Shown here one piece after another: positions 16,015 through 23,671 of a DNA stretch of 38,840 nucleotides. The first letter of the stretch is position 1. The number at the start of each line of letters is the position of its first letter. The notes beneath the pieces were generated by a model. It was not told the DNA's origin and did not search any database. It saw nothing but the letters and a program-made list of their open reading frames with translations. The position numbers were made by a program, and so were the translations under genes. The stretch is from Chitinophaga pinensis (GTDB lineage Bacteria > Bacteroidota > Bacteroidia > Flavobacteriales_D > Crocinitomicaceae): contig CALPMC020000019.1 of the NCBI GenBank assembly GCA_943324565.2, positions 1-38,840 of the forward strand, in the 5' to 3' direction.

Positions 16015-16463
16015 TGGATTTTATTGTTCCGCTTAACTTCCCTCCTACTCAACTTGATTTAAGCCGTAAATCAGGAAAAATTTTTGTGAAATGCCTTATT
16101 CGCCGCAAGGAAATTTTACTCACTCCTGAAGAATGGGTGCGTCAACACATTATCGCTCATTTAATCAATGATTTAAACTACCTGCAAACCTTGATTGGCG
16201 TTGAGAAAGCAATACAATATAACGGTCTCACCAAGCGCTGGGACATTGTCGTTTTCGACAGCGATTTCAAGCCCTACCTACTTGTAGAATGCAAAGCCCC
16301 AAATATCAAATTAGGCACAAACACCCTTCAACAAGCACTCAGCTACCAACATCAACTCAACTGCGAATTGATTGTGATTTCAAATGGTTTGGAGACGCAC
16401 ACGTGGCAATTAAACAAAGAAAAACAAAGCTTAGAGACATTGGAGGGAATACCAGAAAAATGA
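16014..16463 (+). CDS. HsdR_N-like PD-(D/E)XK single-domain protein
   Basis: This 149-aa protein resembles the N-terminal nuclease domain of type I restriction HsdR subunits, but nothing else of a restriction system is nearby. Motif order is visible: RWDIVVFD (Asp77), then YLLVECKAP (Glu92, Lys94), then a Gln-rich helix LQQALSYQHQ. TPEEWVRQHIIAHLI precedes it. Such short forms occur widely in Bacteroidetes beside housekeeping genes. It shares one base with the end of ald, so it is the last gene of the operon. DNA cleavage is possible but unproven. Confidence 0.8.
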   Translation: MDFIVPLNFPPTQLDLSRKSGKIFVKCLIRRKEILLTPEEWVRQHIIAHLINDLNYLQTLIGVEKAIQYNGLTKRWDIVVFDSDFKPYLLVECKAPNIKLGTNTLQQALSYQHQLNCELIVISNGLETHTWQLNKEKQSLETLEGIPEK

Positions 16464-16686
16464 AAGTTTGAAATCGCTTTTTAGAATGTAGATTCAATGA
16501 TTTTATTAATACCTGATATGAATTATTTAAGAAGTAAATAATCCGAGCAAATCAATTTTTCTTTTGAATTCAAAAATTACATCTCACTAATGCATTCGTA
16601 AAAAAAAACACTTTAACTATTGAAAATCAATTATTTAAACTTTTTTTTGTAACTATTCTATTAAAAAACACGTATGGTTTTAAGTG

Positions 16687-18042
16687 ATGAACAAAATTCA
16701 AAAAATACTACCCTTATTAATTGGACTTTTTTTATTAATTGCCTGTGAGAAAGCAACTAAAAAAGAATTTGAAGTAAAAGCAATTGATTTCAAAGAAATT
16801 CAAAAGAAAGGTAAGTTAACAGTTCTTACAGAAAACAGTTCCCTTTCGTTTTTTGAATACCGCGAGAAAAATTTAGGTTTTGAATACGAAATTTTAGAGG
16901 CTTTCTCCAAAGAAATAGGTATTCCATTAGAAATAAAAGTTGTTCCAAAATACTCAAATTTACGCCGCTTTTTAAATAACGGAGAAGGTGACATTATTGC
17001 CGCCAACCTCGCAATCACCTTAACTAGACAGAAAAAAATAAATTTTTCACATCCCTATTATTATTCAAATCAAGTACTTGTTCAAATGAAAAGCGACAGT
17101 CTAGTTTTAGACGCTTCTGAACTAATTGGAAAAGAAGTCATGGTTCGTAAAAACACAATTTACGACAGACGATTACGTGCCTTACAAGAAGAAATTGGAG
17201 GCTATATCAAAATTAAATACGCCGATGAAGATTTGATTGTAGAAGATTTAATCGAAAAAGTATTGAAGGGTAAAATCAAATATACGATTGCTCATGAAAA
17301 CCTAGCACGCTTAAGTAAAGAAGAACATCCAAGGCTATATATCAAAACCAAAGTTTCTTTTAAACAACGTATTGCTTTCGGTTTGCGTTTGAACAGCCCA
17401 GAATTGAAAAAAAAGCTGGACAAATTTCTTCAAAAATATTGTGAATCAGAAGAATACAAAGCACTCAAACACAAATATTTTGACTTCATTCCTGAAGAAA
17501 CAGGTGAAGTCGTACTATTAGGTCGAGGAAAAATTTCACAATATGATAAATTATTCAAACAAGCTGCAAAATCTGCTGGTTGGGATTGGAAATTCTTAGC
17601 GGCTATCGCCTACAAAGAATCGCGATTTAATCCTTACGCTAAAGGAGCACGTGGGGCTTTTGGAATTATGCAATTTATGCCAAATACAGGAAACGATTTT
17701 GGTGTCAACCCTATGTCAAGTCCTGAAGTACAAATAGTTGCAGGGATGAAATTAATTAATCGAATTTATCAAACCTGGTCTTCAATTCCTGATAAAGAAC
17801 AACGTTTTAAATTTACTTTAGCTTCTTACAACGCTGGCCCATGTCACATTTTTGACGCTCAAGCTTTAGCAAAAACAGAAGGTTTAAATCCAGAATTATG
17901 GGATGGAAATGTTAAATTAATGGTTGAAAAGCTCTCTGATCCAGATTATTATCGCCGTCAAGAGGTCAAATGTGGTGCTTACCGTGGACATGCTGTAAAA
18001 TATGTTGAATCTGTAATTCGGATTTACAATTCATGGAAATAA
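16687..18042 (+). CDS. mltF: Membrane-bound lytic murein transglycosylase F
   Basis: MltF cleaves peptidoglycan to 1,6-anhydro products and recycles or remodels the wall. It has 451 residues from the ATG at 16687; a GTG at 16684 is also possible. A lipoprotein signal ends at LLIAC near residue 19. Residues about 35-260 are a solute-binding-protein-like sensor domain (KGKLTVLTENSSLSFFEY, INFSHPYYYSNQVLVQM). The SLT domain follows with AYKESRFNPYAKGARGAFG (catalytic Glu311), GIMQFMP and LASYNAGPCH. It overlaps miaA by 10 nt. Confidence 0.92.
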   Translation: MNKIQKILPLLIGLFLLIACEKATKKEFEVKAIDFKEIQKKGKLTVLTENSSLSFFEYREKNLGFEYEILEAFSKEIGIPLEIKVVPKYSNLRRFLNNGEGDIIAANLAITLTRQKKINFSHPYYYSNQVLVQMKSDSLVLDASELIGKEVMVRKNTIYDRRLRALQEEIGGYIKIKYADEDLIVEDLIEKVLKGKIKYTIAHENLARLSKEEHPRLYIKTKVSFKQRIAFGLRLNSPELKKKLDKFLQKYCESEEYKALKHKYFDFIPEETGEVVLLGRGKISQYDKLFKQAAKSAGWDWKFLAAIAYKESRFNPYAKGARGAFGIMQFMPNTGNDFGVNPMSSPEVQIVAGMKLINRIYQTWSSIPDKEQRFKFTLASYNAGPCHIFDAQALAKTEGLNPELWDGNVKLMVEKLSDPDYYRRQEVKCGAYRGHAVKYVESVIRIYNSWK

Positions 18043-18968
18043 TTCCAAATTCTCGTAAGAAATTGATTATTGTTCAAGGTTCTACTGCTTCTGGAAAAAC
18101 AAACTTGGCTATTGCACTTGCAAAAAAATTTCAAACAGAGATTATTTCTGGAGATTCGAGACAGTTTTACAAAGAAATTAGCATTGGAACAGCAAAACCA
18201 ACGACTTCCGAAATGAATGAGGTTAAACATCACCTAATCGATTCGCATTCAATAACGACAGAACTAACTGCCGCAAGCTATTCAATTGAAGCACGAAAAA
18301 TTTTGAATGTTCTATTTGAAACGAAAAACGAAGTTGTGCTTGTTGGCGGCTCTGGGATGTTCATTGATGCCTTGACATTTGGTTTAGATGAAATTGAAAC
18401 TTCCGACCAAATCAAATTAGAATTAGAAAAGCGACTTGAAACAGAAGGACTTGAATCTTTAGTTAAAGATGTGGAACGTTTAGACCCTGAATTTGCAGCA
18501 GTTGTAGATAAAAAAAATCCAGTGAGAATTGTTCGTGCTTTGGAAGTTATCTATTCAAGTGGTCAAAAATATTCAGCACAAAGAAAAGGTTTCAAAAATG
18601 ACTTAAACTGCGAAATTGTTCGATTTTCGATACAATGGGAACGAGAAAAACTGTACGAACGCATCAATCAGAGAGTAGATAATATGCTTTCAGAAGGTTT
18701 ATTGGACGAGGTGAAATCTGTTTTTCAATTTAGAAATTTAAAATCGCTAAACACAGTTGGTTATAAAGAGCTTTTCGATTATTTTGACGAAAAAATGACC
18801 TTAGATGAGGCTATTGAAAAGATAAAACAACATTCGCGCAATTACGCCAAACGACAAGTAACATGGCTTAAACGCTACAACGATTTACAACGATTAAATC
18901 CAACTAGTTCTGAAAGTTTACTTCAACAAGCTTTAACTATTTTAAAAGAAAAAAGCAAAATAAAGTAA
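18033..18968 (+). CDS. miaA: tRNA dimethylallyltransferase
   Basis: MiaA adds a dimethylallyl group to A37 of tRNAs that read codons starting with U. It has 311 residues, the family norm. P-loop QGSTASGKT (about 15-23), then SGDSRQFYKE, GTAKPT, HHLIDS and VGGSGMFIDAL follow in order. The C-terminal NTVGYKEL and RNYAKRQVTWLKR motifs contact the tRNA. Its start lies inside the end of mltF. Confidence 0.96.
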   Translation: MEIIPNSRKKLIIVQGSTASGKTNLAIALAKKFQTEIISGDSRQFYKEISIGTAKPTTSEMNEVKHHLIDSHSITTELTAASYSIEARKILNVLFETKNEVVLVGGSGMFIDALTFGLDEIETSDQIKLELEKRLETEGLESLVKDVERLDPEFAAVVDKKNPVRIVRALEVIYSSGQKYSAQRKGFKNDLNCEIVRFSIQWEREKLYERINQRVDNMLSEGLLDEVKSVFQFRNLKSLNTVGYKELFDYFDEKMTLDEAIEKIKQHSRNYAKRQVTWLKRYNDLQRLNPTSSESLLQQALTILKEKSKIK

Positions 18969-18977
18969 ATAATCTTA

Positions 18978-19015
18978 CATGTTTATTAAAGTTTTCTTAA
19001 CTTTAATTTAACATG
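18978..19015 (+). promoter_or_regulatory. Nested hairpin enclosing the start codon of the downstream gene
   Basis: The inner arms ttaaagtt (18986-18993) and aactttaa (18999-19006) enclose a 5-nt loop. Outer arms catgtt (18978-18983) and aacatg (19010-19015) extend it. The last arm contains the ATG of the sulfatase-like gene. Folding of the mRNA would hide the start codon. There is no T-run, so termination of the miaA transcript is less likely. Confidence 0.5.
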
Positions 19016-20857
19016 AAGATCTTTCTCAAACTCATTTCAATCCCCATACTTTTAATAGTACTTGATCTATATTTTCGCTCTGAATTATTAGAAAGATACA
19101 ATGAAAAACAGCTTAATTTCTATTTATCATCTGTAGTAATCTCAATCGGCTATTTCGTGCTGATTTTATTGATTTTAAAAGCAGTTGAACATAAAAAATG
19201 GTTGTACTATTCGTTGATGATTTTGATTTTTCCATGGTTCGTTTTTTCCTTTTTTGGTTCCTTTACTTTTTATTCGTTAAATGGGATTTTTCCGAATTAT
19301 TACACTTTTCTATATTTCAAAACGGAGCCAAAAAGTGCAATGATGATTTTAAGAGATGCAACAGGTTGGAAAGAAATTTTGGCTCTACTTTCGCTTTTCA
19401 CCTTGTTAATTGTTTTTATAAAATGGTTTACGAAAAAGCATGTTCCAAAAATTCATTGGAGCTATTTACTTATTTATGCTGTTGTTCAACTTAGTGCATT
19501 TGAAACACTGATTTATTTCCACGAAAAATTTGACCAATGTGCAATGGTAGATACCAATTTCGCAGCTTGTGTTCAACGCCACGCCTTTACTTGGGACGAT
19601 CATTCTGAATTTACAGGTCGAGGTTTACAAAAACGAATGCCACCAAAAATGGACTTAAAGTTGGCTAAAAAAGACTTTAATGTAGTGGTACTTGTCTTTG
19701 AATCCTATAGAAAAAGAAGTGCTTCGCTTTACGGAAATAAACATGAAACAACACCCTACTTCAAAAAGTTAGCTCAAAACTATCCTGATGAATTTTTCTA
19801 TTTCCGTCAGCCTGTGTCTGTTTCTTCAACCACGATGTTAGCAGTCCCAGCAATTTTAACAGGGATTGGACCGTATCAAGACACCAGTATTTTATACCGT
19901 CAACCATTACTTTGGGAATATGCACAACTATTTGATTATCGCACCTTTTTTCTTTCTTCTCATACCTTAAAATGGTACCGATTTGATCAATTCTACCAAA
20001 AAGAAAAATTAGATCTTTGGTGGAATAAAGACAATTCAGGTTTGCCTTATTTCAATGACTTAGGAATTAAAGATGAGCATACTGTTCGGAAATTGAATAA
20101 AACAATCAAGCATTTTAAAAAAGAACCTTTCTTTGGTGTCGTTCAATTCAACACAACGCATTATCCGTATGAAATTCCTGAGAAATACAATAAATGGACA
20201 GAAACATTCAGCGATTCTTATGATAATGCTGTTCGCTATCAAGATGAGTTGATTAAGCTCTTTTTTGAAAACTTGAAAGCACAAGGTTTGATGGATAACA
20301 CCATTGTTTTTATAACCAGCGATCATGGAGAATCTTTAATGGAACATCGAACAATTGGACATGTAGAAACTAATTACAATGAGGCGATAAGTGTTCCTTT
20401 GATTGCATACATTCCAAAAGGAATATTGAATAAAACTGAAACAAAAAACCTTAAGAAAAACCTCCATCAATTGACCTCAAATATCGACATTGCTCCTACT
20501 CTATTTGATTTATTTGAACTTGAAAAGGAAGAAAAGCTGAATCACTTTTATCAGAATTATTCAGGTTTTAGTTTACTCAAGCCGATACCGAACAAGCGAA
20601 CTGTCATTTCTTTGAACAACAATCAAGTAGCAAACTTTAATACTGGACTTTCAATTGCTCAAAAAGAATGGCATTATCTTTTCAGAACGAATATTGTCCC
20701 AAATAAAGAAGAGTTTTATTATTGGAAAAAAGACATTGCAGAACTCAAAAACAAAAGTAAATCCTTGACAAAAACACAAAGAATCCAAATTCTTAAACTC
20801 GTCGAAAAATATCCTGTTTGTGATAAATTGAGAGAAAAAGCCAAAAAGAATTATTGA
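19013..20857 (+). CDS. Membrane-anchored sulfatase/phosphoethanolamine-transferase-like enzyme
   Basis: This 614-aa protein has about five membrane helices in residues 1-170, then a periplasmic alkaline-phosphatase-fold domain. VVVLVFESYRKRSASLYGN carries the first metal ligand (Glu230). VSVSSTTMLAVPAILTG places the nucleophile Thr at about 273-274, as in EptA/LtaS enzymes. FITSDHGESL and GHVETNYNEAISVPL give the remaining ligands. Such enzymes transfer phosphoethanolamine or glycerol phosphate to lipids or glycans. LPS decoration is a reasonable guess, since lipid A genes are near but not adjacent. The exact substrate is open. Confidence 0.8.
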   Translation: MKIFLKLISIPILLIVLDLYFRSELLERYNEKQLNFYLSSVVISIGYFVLILLILKAVEHKKWLYYSLMILIFPWFVFSFFGSFTFYSLNGIFPNYYTFLYFKTEPKSAMMILRDATGWKEILALLSLFTLLIVFIKWFTKKHVPKIHWSYLLIYAVVQLSAFETLIYFHEKFDQCAMVDTNFAACVQRHAFTWDDHSEFTGRGLQKRMPPKMDLKLAKKDFNVVVLVFESYRKRSASLYGNKHETTPYFKKLAQNYPDEFFYFRQPVSVSSTTMLAVPAILTGIGPYQDTSILYRQPLLWEYAQLFDYRTFFLSSHTLKWYRFDQFYQKEKLDLWWNKDNSGLPYFNDLGIKDEHTVRKLNKTIKHFKKEPFFGVVQFNTTHYPYEIPEKYNKWTETFSDSYDNAVRYQDELIKLFFENLKAQGLMDNTIVFITSDHGESLMEHRTIGHVETNYNEAISVPLIAYIPKGILNKTETKNLKKNLHQLTSNIDIAPTLFDLFELEKEEKLNHFYQNYSGFSLLKPIPNKRTVISLNNNQVANFNTGLSIAQKEWHYLFRTNIVPNKEEFYYWKKDIAELKNKSKSLTKTQRIQILKLVEKYPVCDKLREKAKKNY

Positions 20858-20944
20858 TTCTTGATTTTTGACGCTTGATTTTTAATTAGATTTTGGGTCG
20901 AATAAAATTAAAATTAACCTTTTACCGATGTGAGATTTAGTTTT

Positions 20945-20968
20945 CCCCTTAGTGAAACGGTGAAGGGG
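20945..20968. repeat. GC-rich inverted repeat between sulfatase-like and SDR genes
   Basis: The arms cccctt and aagggg are 12 nt apart in an otherwise AT-rich stretch. No T-run follows on either strand. Confidence 0.35.
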
Positions 20969-21093
20969 GGATTAAGGCGGATGACATTAAAATTTTAATT
21001 CCTACAAACATTCCACAGAAGTAACAAACCGTTCGTAATTAACAATTCTATAGTTCGCAATTAATAAGCATTACGTACATCAATAGCAATTCG

Positions 21094-21101
21094 TATCTTT
21101 G
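21094..21101 (+). promoter_or_regulatory. Predicted -7 box (TATCTTTG) of the SDR gene
   Basis: It is a perfect TAnnTTTG match ending 8 nt before the ATG, which predicts a very short leader of about 4 nt. Confidence 0.6.
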
Positions 21102-21109
21102 AATCAGTT

Positions 21110-21910
21110 ATGACAAATAATTATTACAGCAATAAAATCGTTTGGATTACGGGAGCTTCTTCAGGAATTGGCAAAGAAACAGCAATTCAACTAGCACAAG
21201 AAGGTGCAAAATTGGTGCTTTCCGCAAGAAATAGCGTTGAATTAGAAAAGCTTAAAGGTTCTTTACTGAATTCTTCTCAGCATTTTGTACTTCCGCTGGA
21301 TTTAGAAAAATCAGACAATTTCAATGATTTAGCCGCTTTGGTAATAAAAGAAATGGGGAGAATCGACATTTTGGTTAACAATGGAGGAATAAGCCAACGC
21401 GCCACAGCTTCAGAAACCACAATGGAAGTGAACCGTAAAATAATGGAGGTAAATTTCTTCGGAAACATTGCCCTCACCAAGGCCGTTTTACCATATATGC
21501 AAGCTCAAAAAAGTGGGCAATTTTTAGTTATCAGTAGTATTTCTGGAAAATTTGGTTTCTTTCTTCGTTCTGCTTATAGTGCTTCAAAACATGCTTTACA
21601 TGGTTATTACGATAGCTTAGCGCTTGAAGAAGAACACAATGGTATTAAAGTAACAATCGTTTGTCCTGGAAAAATCAACACACCAATATCAACGAATGCA
21701 ATCGGCGGCAAAGGAGAAAAACATGGCATGATGGATCACAATCAAGCGACAGGAATGCCTGTAAGTAGCTGTGTTCGAGAAATGTTATTCGGTTTAGAAA
21801 AACAAAAACGCGAGCTTTTGATAGGAAACAAAGAAATATTGGCAGTAAAAATCAAACGTTTCTTTCCGAATTTGTTTTGGAAAATTATTAAAAAGCAATC
21901 GGCTACTTAA
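21110..21910 (+). CDS. Short-chain dehydrogenase/reductase (SDR)
   Basis: This is a 266-aa classical SDR. The Rossmann site TGASSGIGKETA begins near residue 14, followed by LVNNGGIS in the middle and the catalytic set Ser (VISSISGKFG), Tyr and Lys (YSASKHAL). The substrate-loop PGKINTPIS follows the last strand. The profile and length recall the DHRS7-like group, whose substrates are steroids or lipid carbonyls in eukaryotes, but the bacterial substrate cannot be read from sequence. It stands alone with its own promoter box. Confidence 0.88.
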   Translation: MTNNYYSNKIVWITGASSGIGKETAIQLAQEGAKLVLSARNSVELEKLKGSLLNSSQHFVLPLDLEKSDNFNDLAALVIKEMGRIDILVNNGGISQRATASETTMEVNRKIMEVNFFGNIALTKAVLPYMQAQKSGQFLVISSISGKFGFFLRSAYSASKHALHGYYDSLALEEEHNGIKVTIVCPGKINTPISTNAIGGKGEKHGMMDHNQATGMPVSSCVREMLFGLEKQKRELLIGNKEILAVKIKRFFPNLFWKIIKKQSAT

Positions 21911-22330
21911 AAATTAGATGTTCGCAATTGTACCAGTAAAATACTTGAATGTTGAAAATCAATAATTTAATCGAAGTGAGGGCTATTTGGTAAATATTAG
22001 CGAACAATCTTCGGCCTTGAATTTCTTGGTTTTAGCTACTGAACTGAAACTTTTAATTTTTAAAATTTCTGCAAGAACATTTTTAAAAAATTTCAGTTTC
22101 AGAAAGGAGTTAAAATTGTTCGCTACGAGTTGTAAATATTTAGAAAACAACAACTTGCGAACAAAAATAAATTCAGAGCCTTGATTTTTGATTCTTTTGA
22201 TCAAGCAAAAGAATGGCAAATAAAATATAAATACAAGCAATGATTTTAGGTTTATTTTGAATTGTAGTTCAAAAGTATTTAATCATATAAAAGAAAAATA
22301 ATAGTTTATTAGCTTTCAAAAAAAAGCAAA
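21911..22330. other. Non-coding gap with nested inverted repeats
   Basis: Frames of 65-85 codons are open on both strands here, which is what symmetrical sequence produces; neither looks like a protein. The stretch contains the paired arms agcgaacaat/attgttcgct (21999-22008, 22115-22124) and ctgaaact/agtttcag (22044-22051, 22095-22102). Copies of gttcgcaatt lie on both sides of the SDR gene (21053-21062, 21920-21929). Confidence 0.45.
21999..22124. repeat. Nested inverted repeat, possible structured RNA or element relic
   Basis: There are two concentric perfect pairs. The outer 10-bp arms are at 21999-22008 and 22115-22124. The inner 8-bp arms are at 22044-22051 and 22095-22102. Confidence 0.5.
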
Positions 22331-22335
22331 AAAAA

Positions 22336-22357
22336 AGCCTCGTTTCACAACGAGACT
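22336..22357 (-). terminator. Intrinsic terminator of cspA
   Basis: On the minus strand agtctcgtt pairs with aacgaggct around a GTGA loop (one G-U pair) and is followed by a run of eight T. It lies 24 nt past the cspA stop. Confidence 0.9.
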
Positions 22358-22380
22358 TTTTAATACGGAATTGATACTAA

Positions 22381-22572
22381 TTATGCTTTCTTAACATTAA
22401 CTGCGTTCAAACCTCTACGACCTTCTTGTAGATCGAATTCGACAGCGTCATTTTCTTTAACTTTGTCGATTAATCCTGTCACGTGTACAAAATACTCTTT
22501 GTTCGTGTCCTCATCTACAACAAAACCAAAACCTTTGGTCTCATTGAAGAATTTTACTGTTCCTTTATTCAT
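22381..22572 (-). CDS. cspA: Cold shock protein
   Basis: This is a 63-aa single cold-shock domain that binds single-stranded RNA and DNA. RNP1 is KGFGFV (about residues 13-18) and RNP2 is YFVHV (about 27-31). MNKGTVKFFNETKGFG is the standard start. It is monocistronic, with its own promoter box and a strong terminator. The symbol is generic for the family. Confidence 0.95.
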   Translation of the reverse strand: MNKGTVKFFNETKGFGFVVDEDTNKEYFVHVTGLIDKVKENDAVEFDLQEGRRGLNAVNVKKA

Positions 22573-22592
22573 TGTAATATAATTAATTTCGG

Positions 22593-22622
22593 TAAAGGTA
22601 TGTTTATTTAATTGAAAAACAA
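22593..22622 (-). promoter_or_regulatory. Predicted promoter of cspA
   Basis: On the minus strand TTG, a 19-nt spacer and TACCTTTA (one mismatch from TAnnTTTG) end about 20 nt before the ATG. Confidence 0.5.
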
Positions 22623-22780
22623 GTCTTTTGGTAAATCCTTTGAATAAAAAGTTGAAATAATTGAAATTAAGTGGGATTAATAGTTTTTTGAGCCCTTTTC
22701 AAACTAGAAATACTAATTGAAAGTCAACGTTTATCAACTAAATTGCAACATTAATCTTCAAATTTGAACAACAAATTACA

Positions 22781-23671
22781 TTACACCCAATCAACTACCT
22801 TTTTCAATAGTTCAATGGTTTTTGCTTCTTCTGAATTTTCATTTGGTTGAACATTGTATTCCCACTTTGCTATTGGAGGCATGCTCATTAAAATAGATTC
22901 GGTACGACCACCTGAATAGATTCCAAATTTGGTACCTCTGTCGTGCAATAAGTTGAATTCCACATAACGCGAACGTCTTGAAGCTTGCCAAACGAATTCT
23001 GCTTCTGTTGCTTCTGATACCTCAGTAAAATCAATTTGTTGACCATAAAGAATTGGAAACAATTTACCTAACTCAAGGCAAAACTCAAAGATTTTTGATT
23101 TCTCTAAACCGCATTTTTCATCCAAATGATCGAAGAAAATTCCACCAATTCCACGTGATTCTCCTCGGTGTGGCAAATGAAAATAAGTATCAGCCCAAGG
23201 TTTGAATTTGGTGTAAAAATCAATATGGTATACATCACACAATTGTTTCAAGCCTTGATGAAAAAGTTTAGCGGATTCTTGATTGATGTAATGAGGCGTA
23301 AGATCAATTCCTCCACCAAACCAATAAGTTCCATTATCTAATTCAAAATAACGCACATTCATATGAATAATCGGATGGCGCGGATGAAAAGGGTGCAACA
23401 CAATCGAAACGCCCGAAGCAAAAAAAGCATTGCCTTCCATTCCTAATTGTTTTTTCATTGCATCACTTACTGGACCTTCAACTGCTGAAAATGCAACACC
23501 ACCTTTTTCCAAAATGTTTCCATTTGAAATGGTTCGTGTAAATCCTCCACCACCTTCTTCTCTCGTCCAAGCGTCTTCTTGAAAAAGAGCTAAACCGTCG
23601 ATTTTCTCTAGCGCTTCACAAATGTGTAACTGCAATTTTCTAAACTCCGATTTTATGTGCTCACTTGTCAT
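22781..23671 (-). CDS. hemF: Oxygen-dependent coproporphyrinogen III oxidase
   Basis: HemF converts coproporphyrinogen III to protoporphyrinogen IX using O2 in heme synthesis. It has 296 residues. Diagnostic runs are WTREEGGGGFTRTISNG, EKGGVAFSAVEG, HPRHPIIHMNVRYF, WFGGGIDLTPHY, GIGGIFFDHL and RRSRYVEFNLLHDRGTKFG. The start overlaps the upstream LysM gene by 4 nt (ATGA), so it is the last gene of the guaA operon. Aerobic growth is implied. Confidence 0.96.
   Translation of the reverse strand: MTSEHIKSEFRKLQLHICEALEKIDGLALFQEDAWTREEGGGGFTRTISNGNILEKGGVAFSAVEGPVSDAMKKQLGMEGNAFFASGVSIVLHPFHPRHPIIHMNVRYFELDNGTYWFGGGIDLTPHYINQESAKLFHQGLKQLCDVYHIDFYTKFKPWADTYFHLPHRGESRGIGGIFFDHLDEKCGLEKSKIFEFCLELGKLFPILYGQQIDFTEVSEATEAEFVWQASRRSRYVEFNLLHDRGTKFGIYSGGRTESILMSMPPIAKWEYNVQPNENSEEAKTIELLKKVVDWV

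Noticed and set aside
21983-22240. 85-codon minus-strand and 65-codon plus-strand frames
   Set aside because: They mirror each other across the nested inverted repeats and have no protein-like features.
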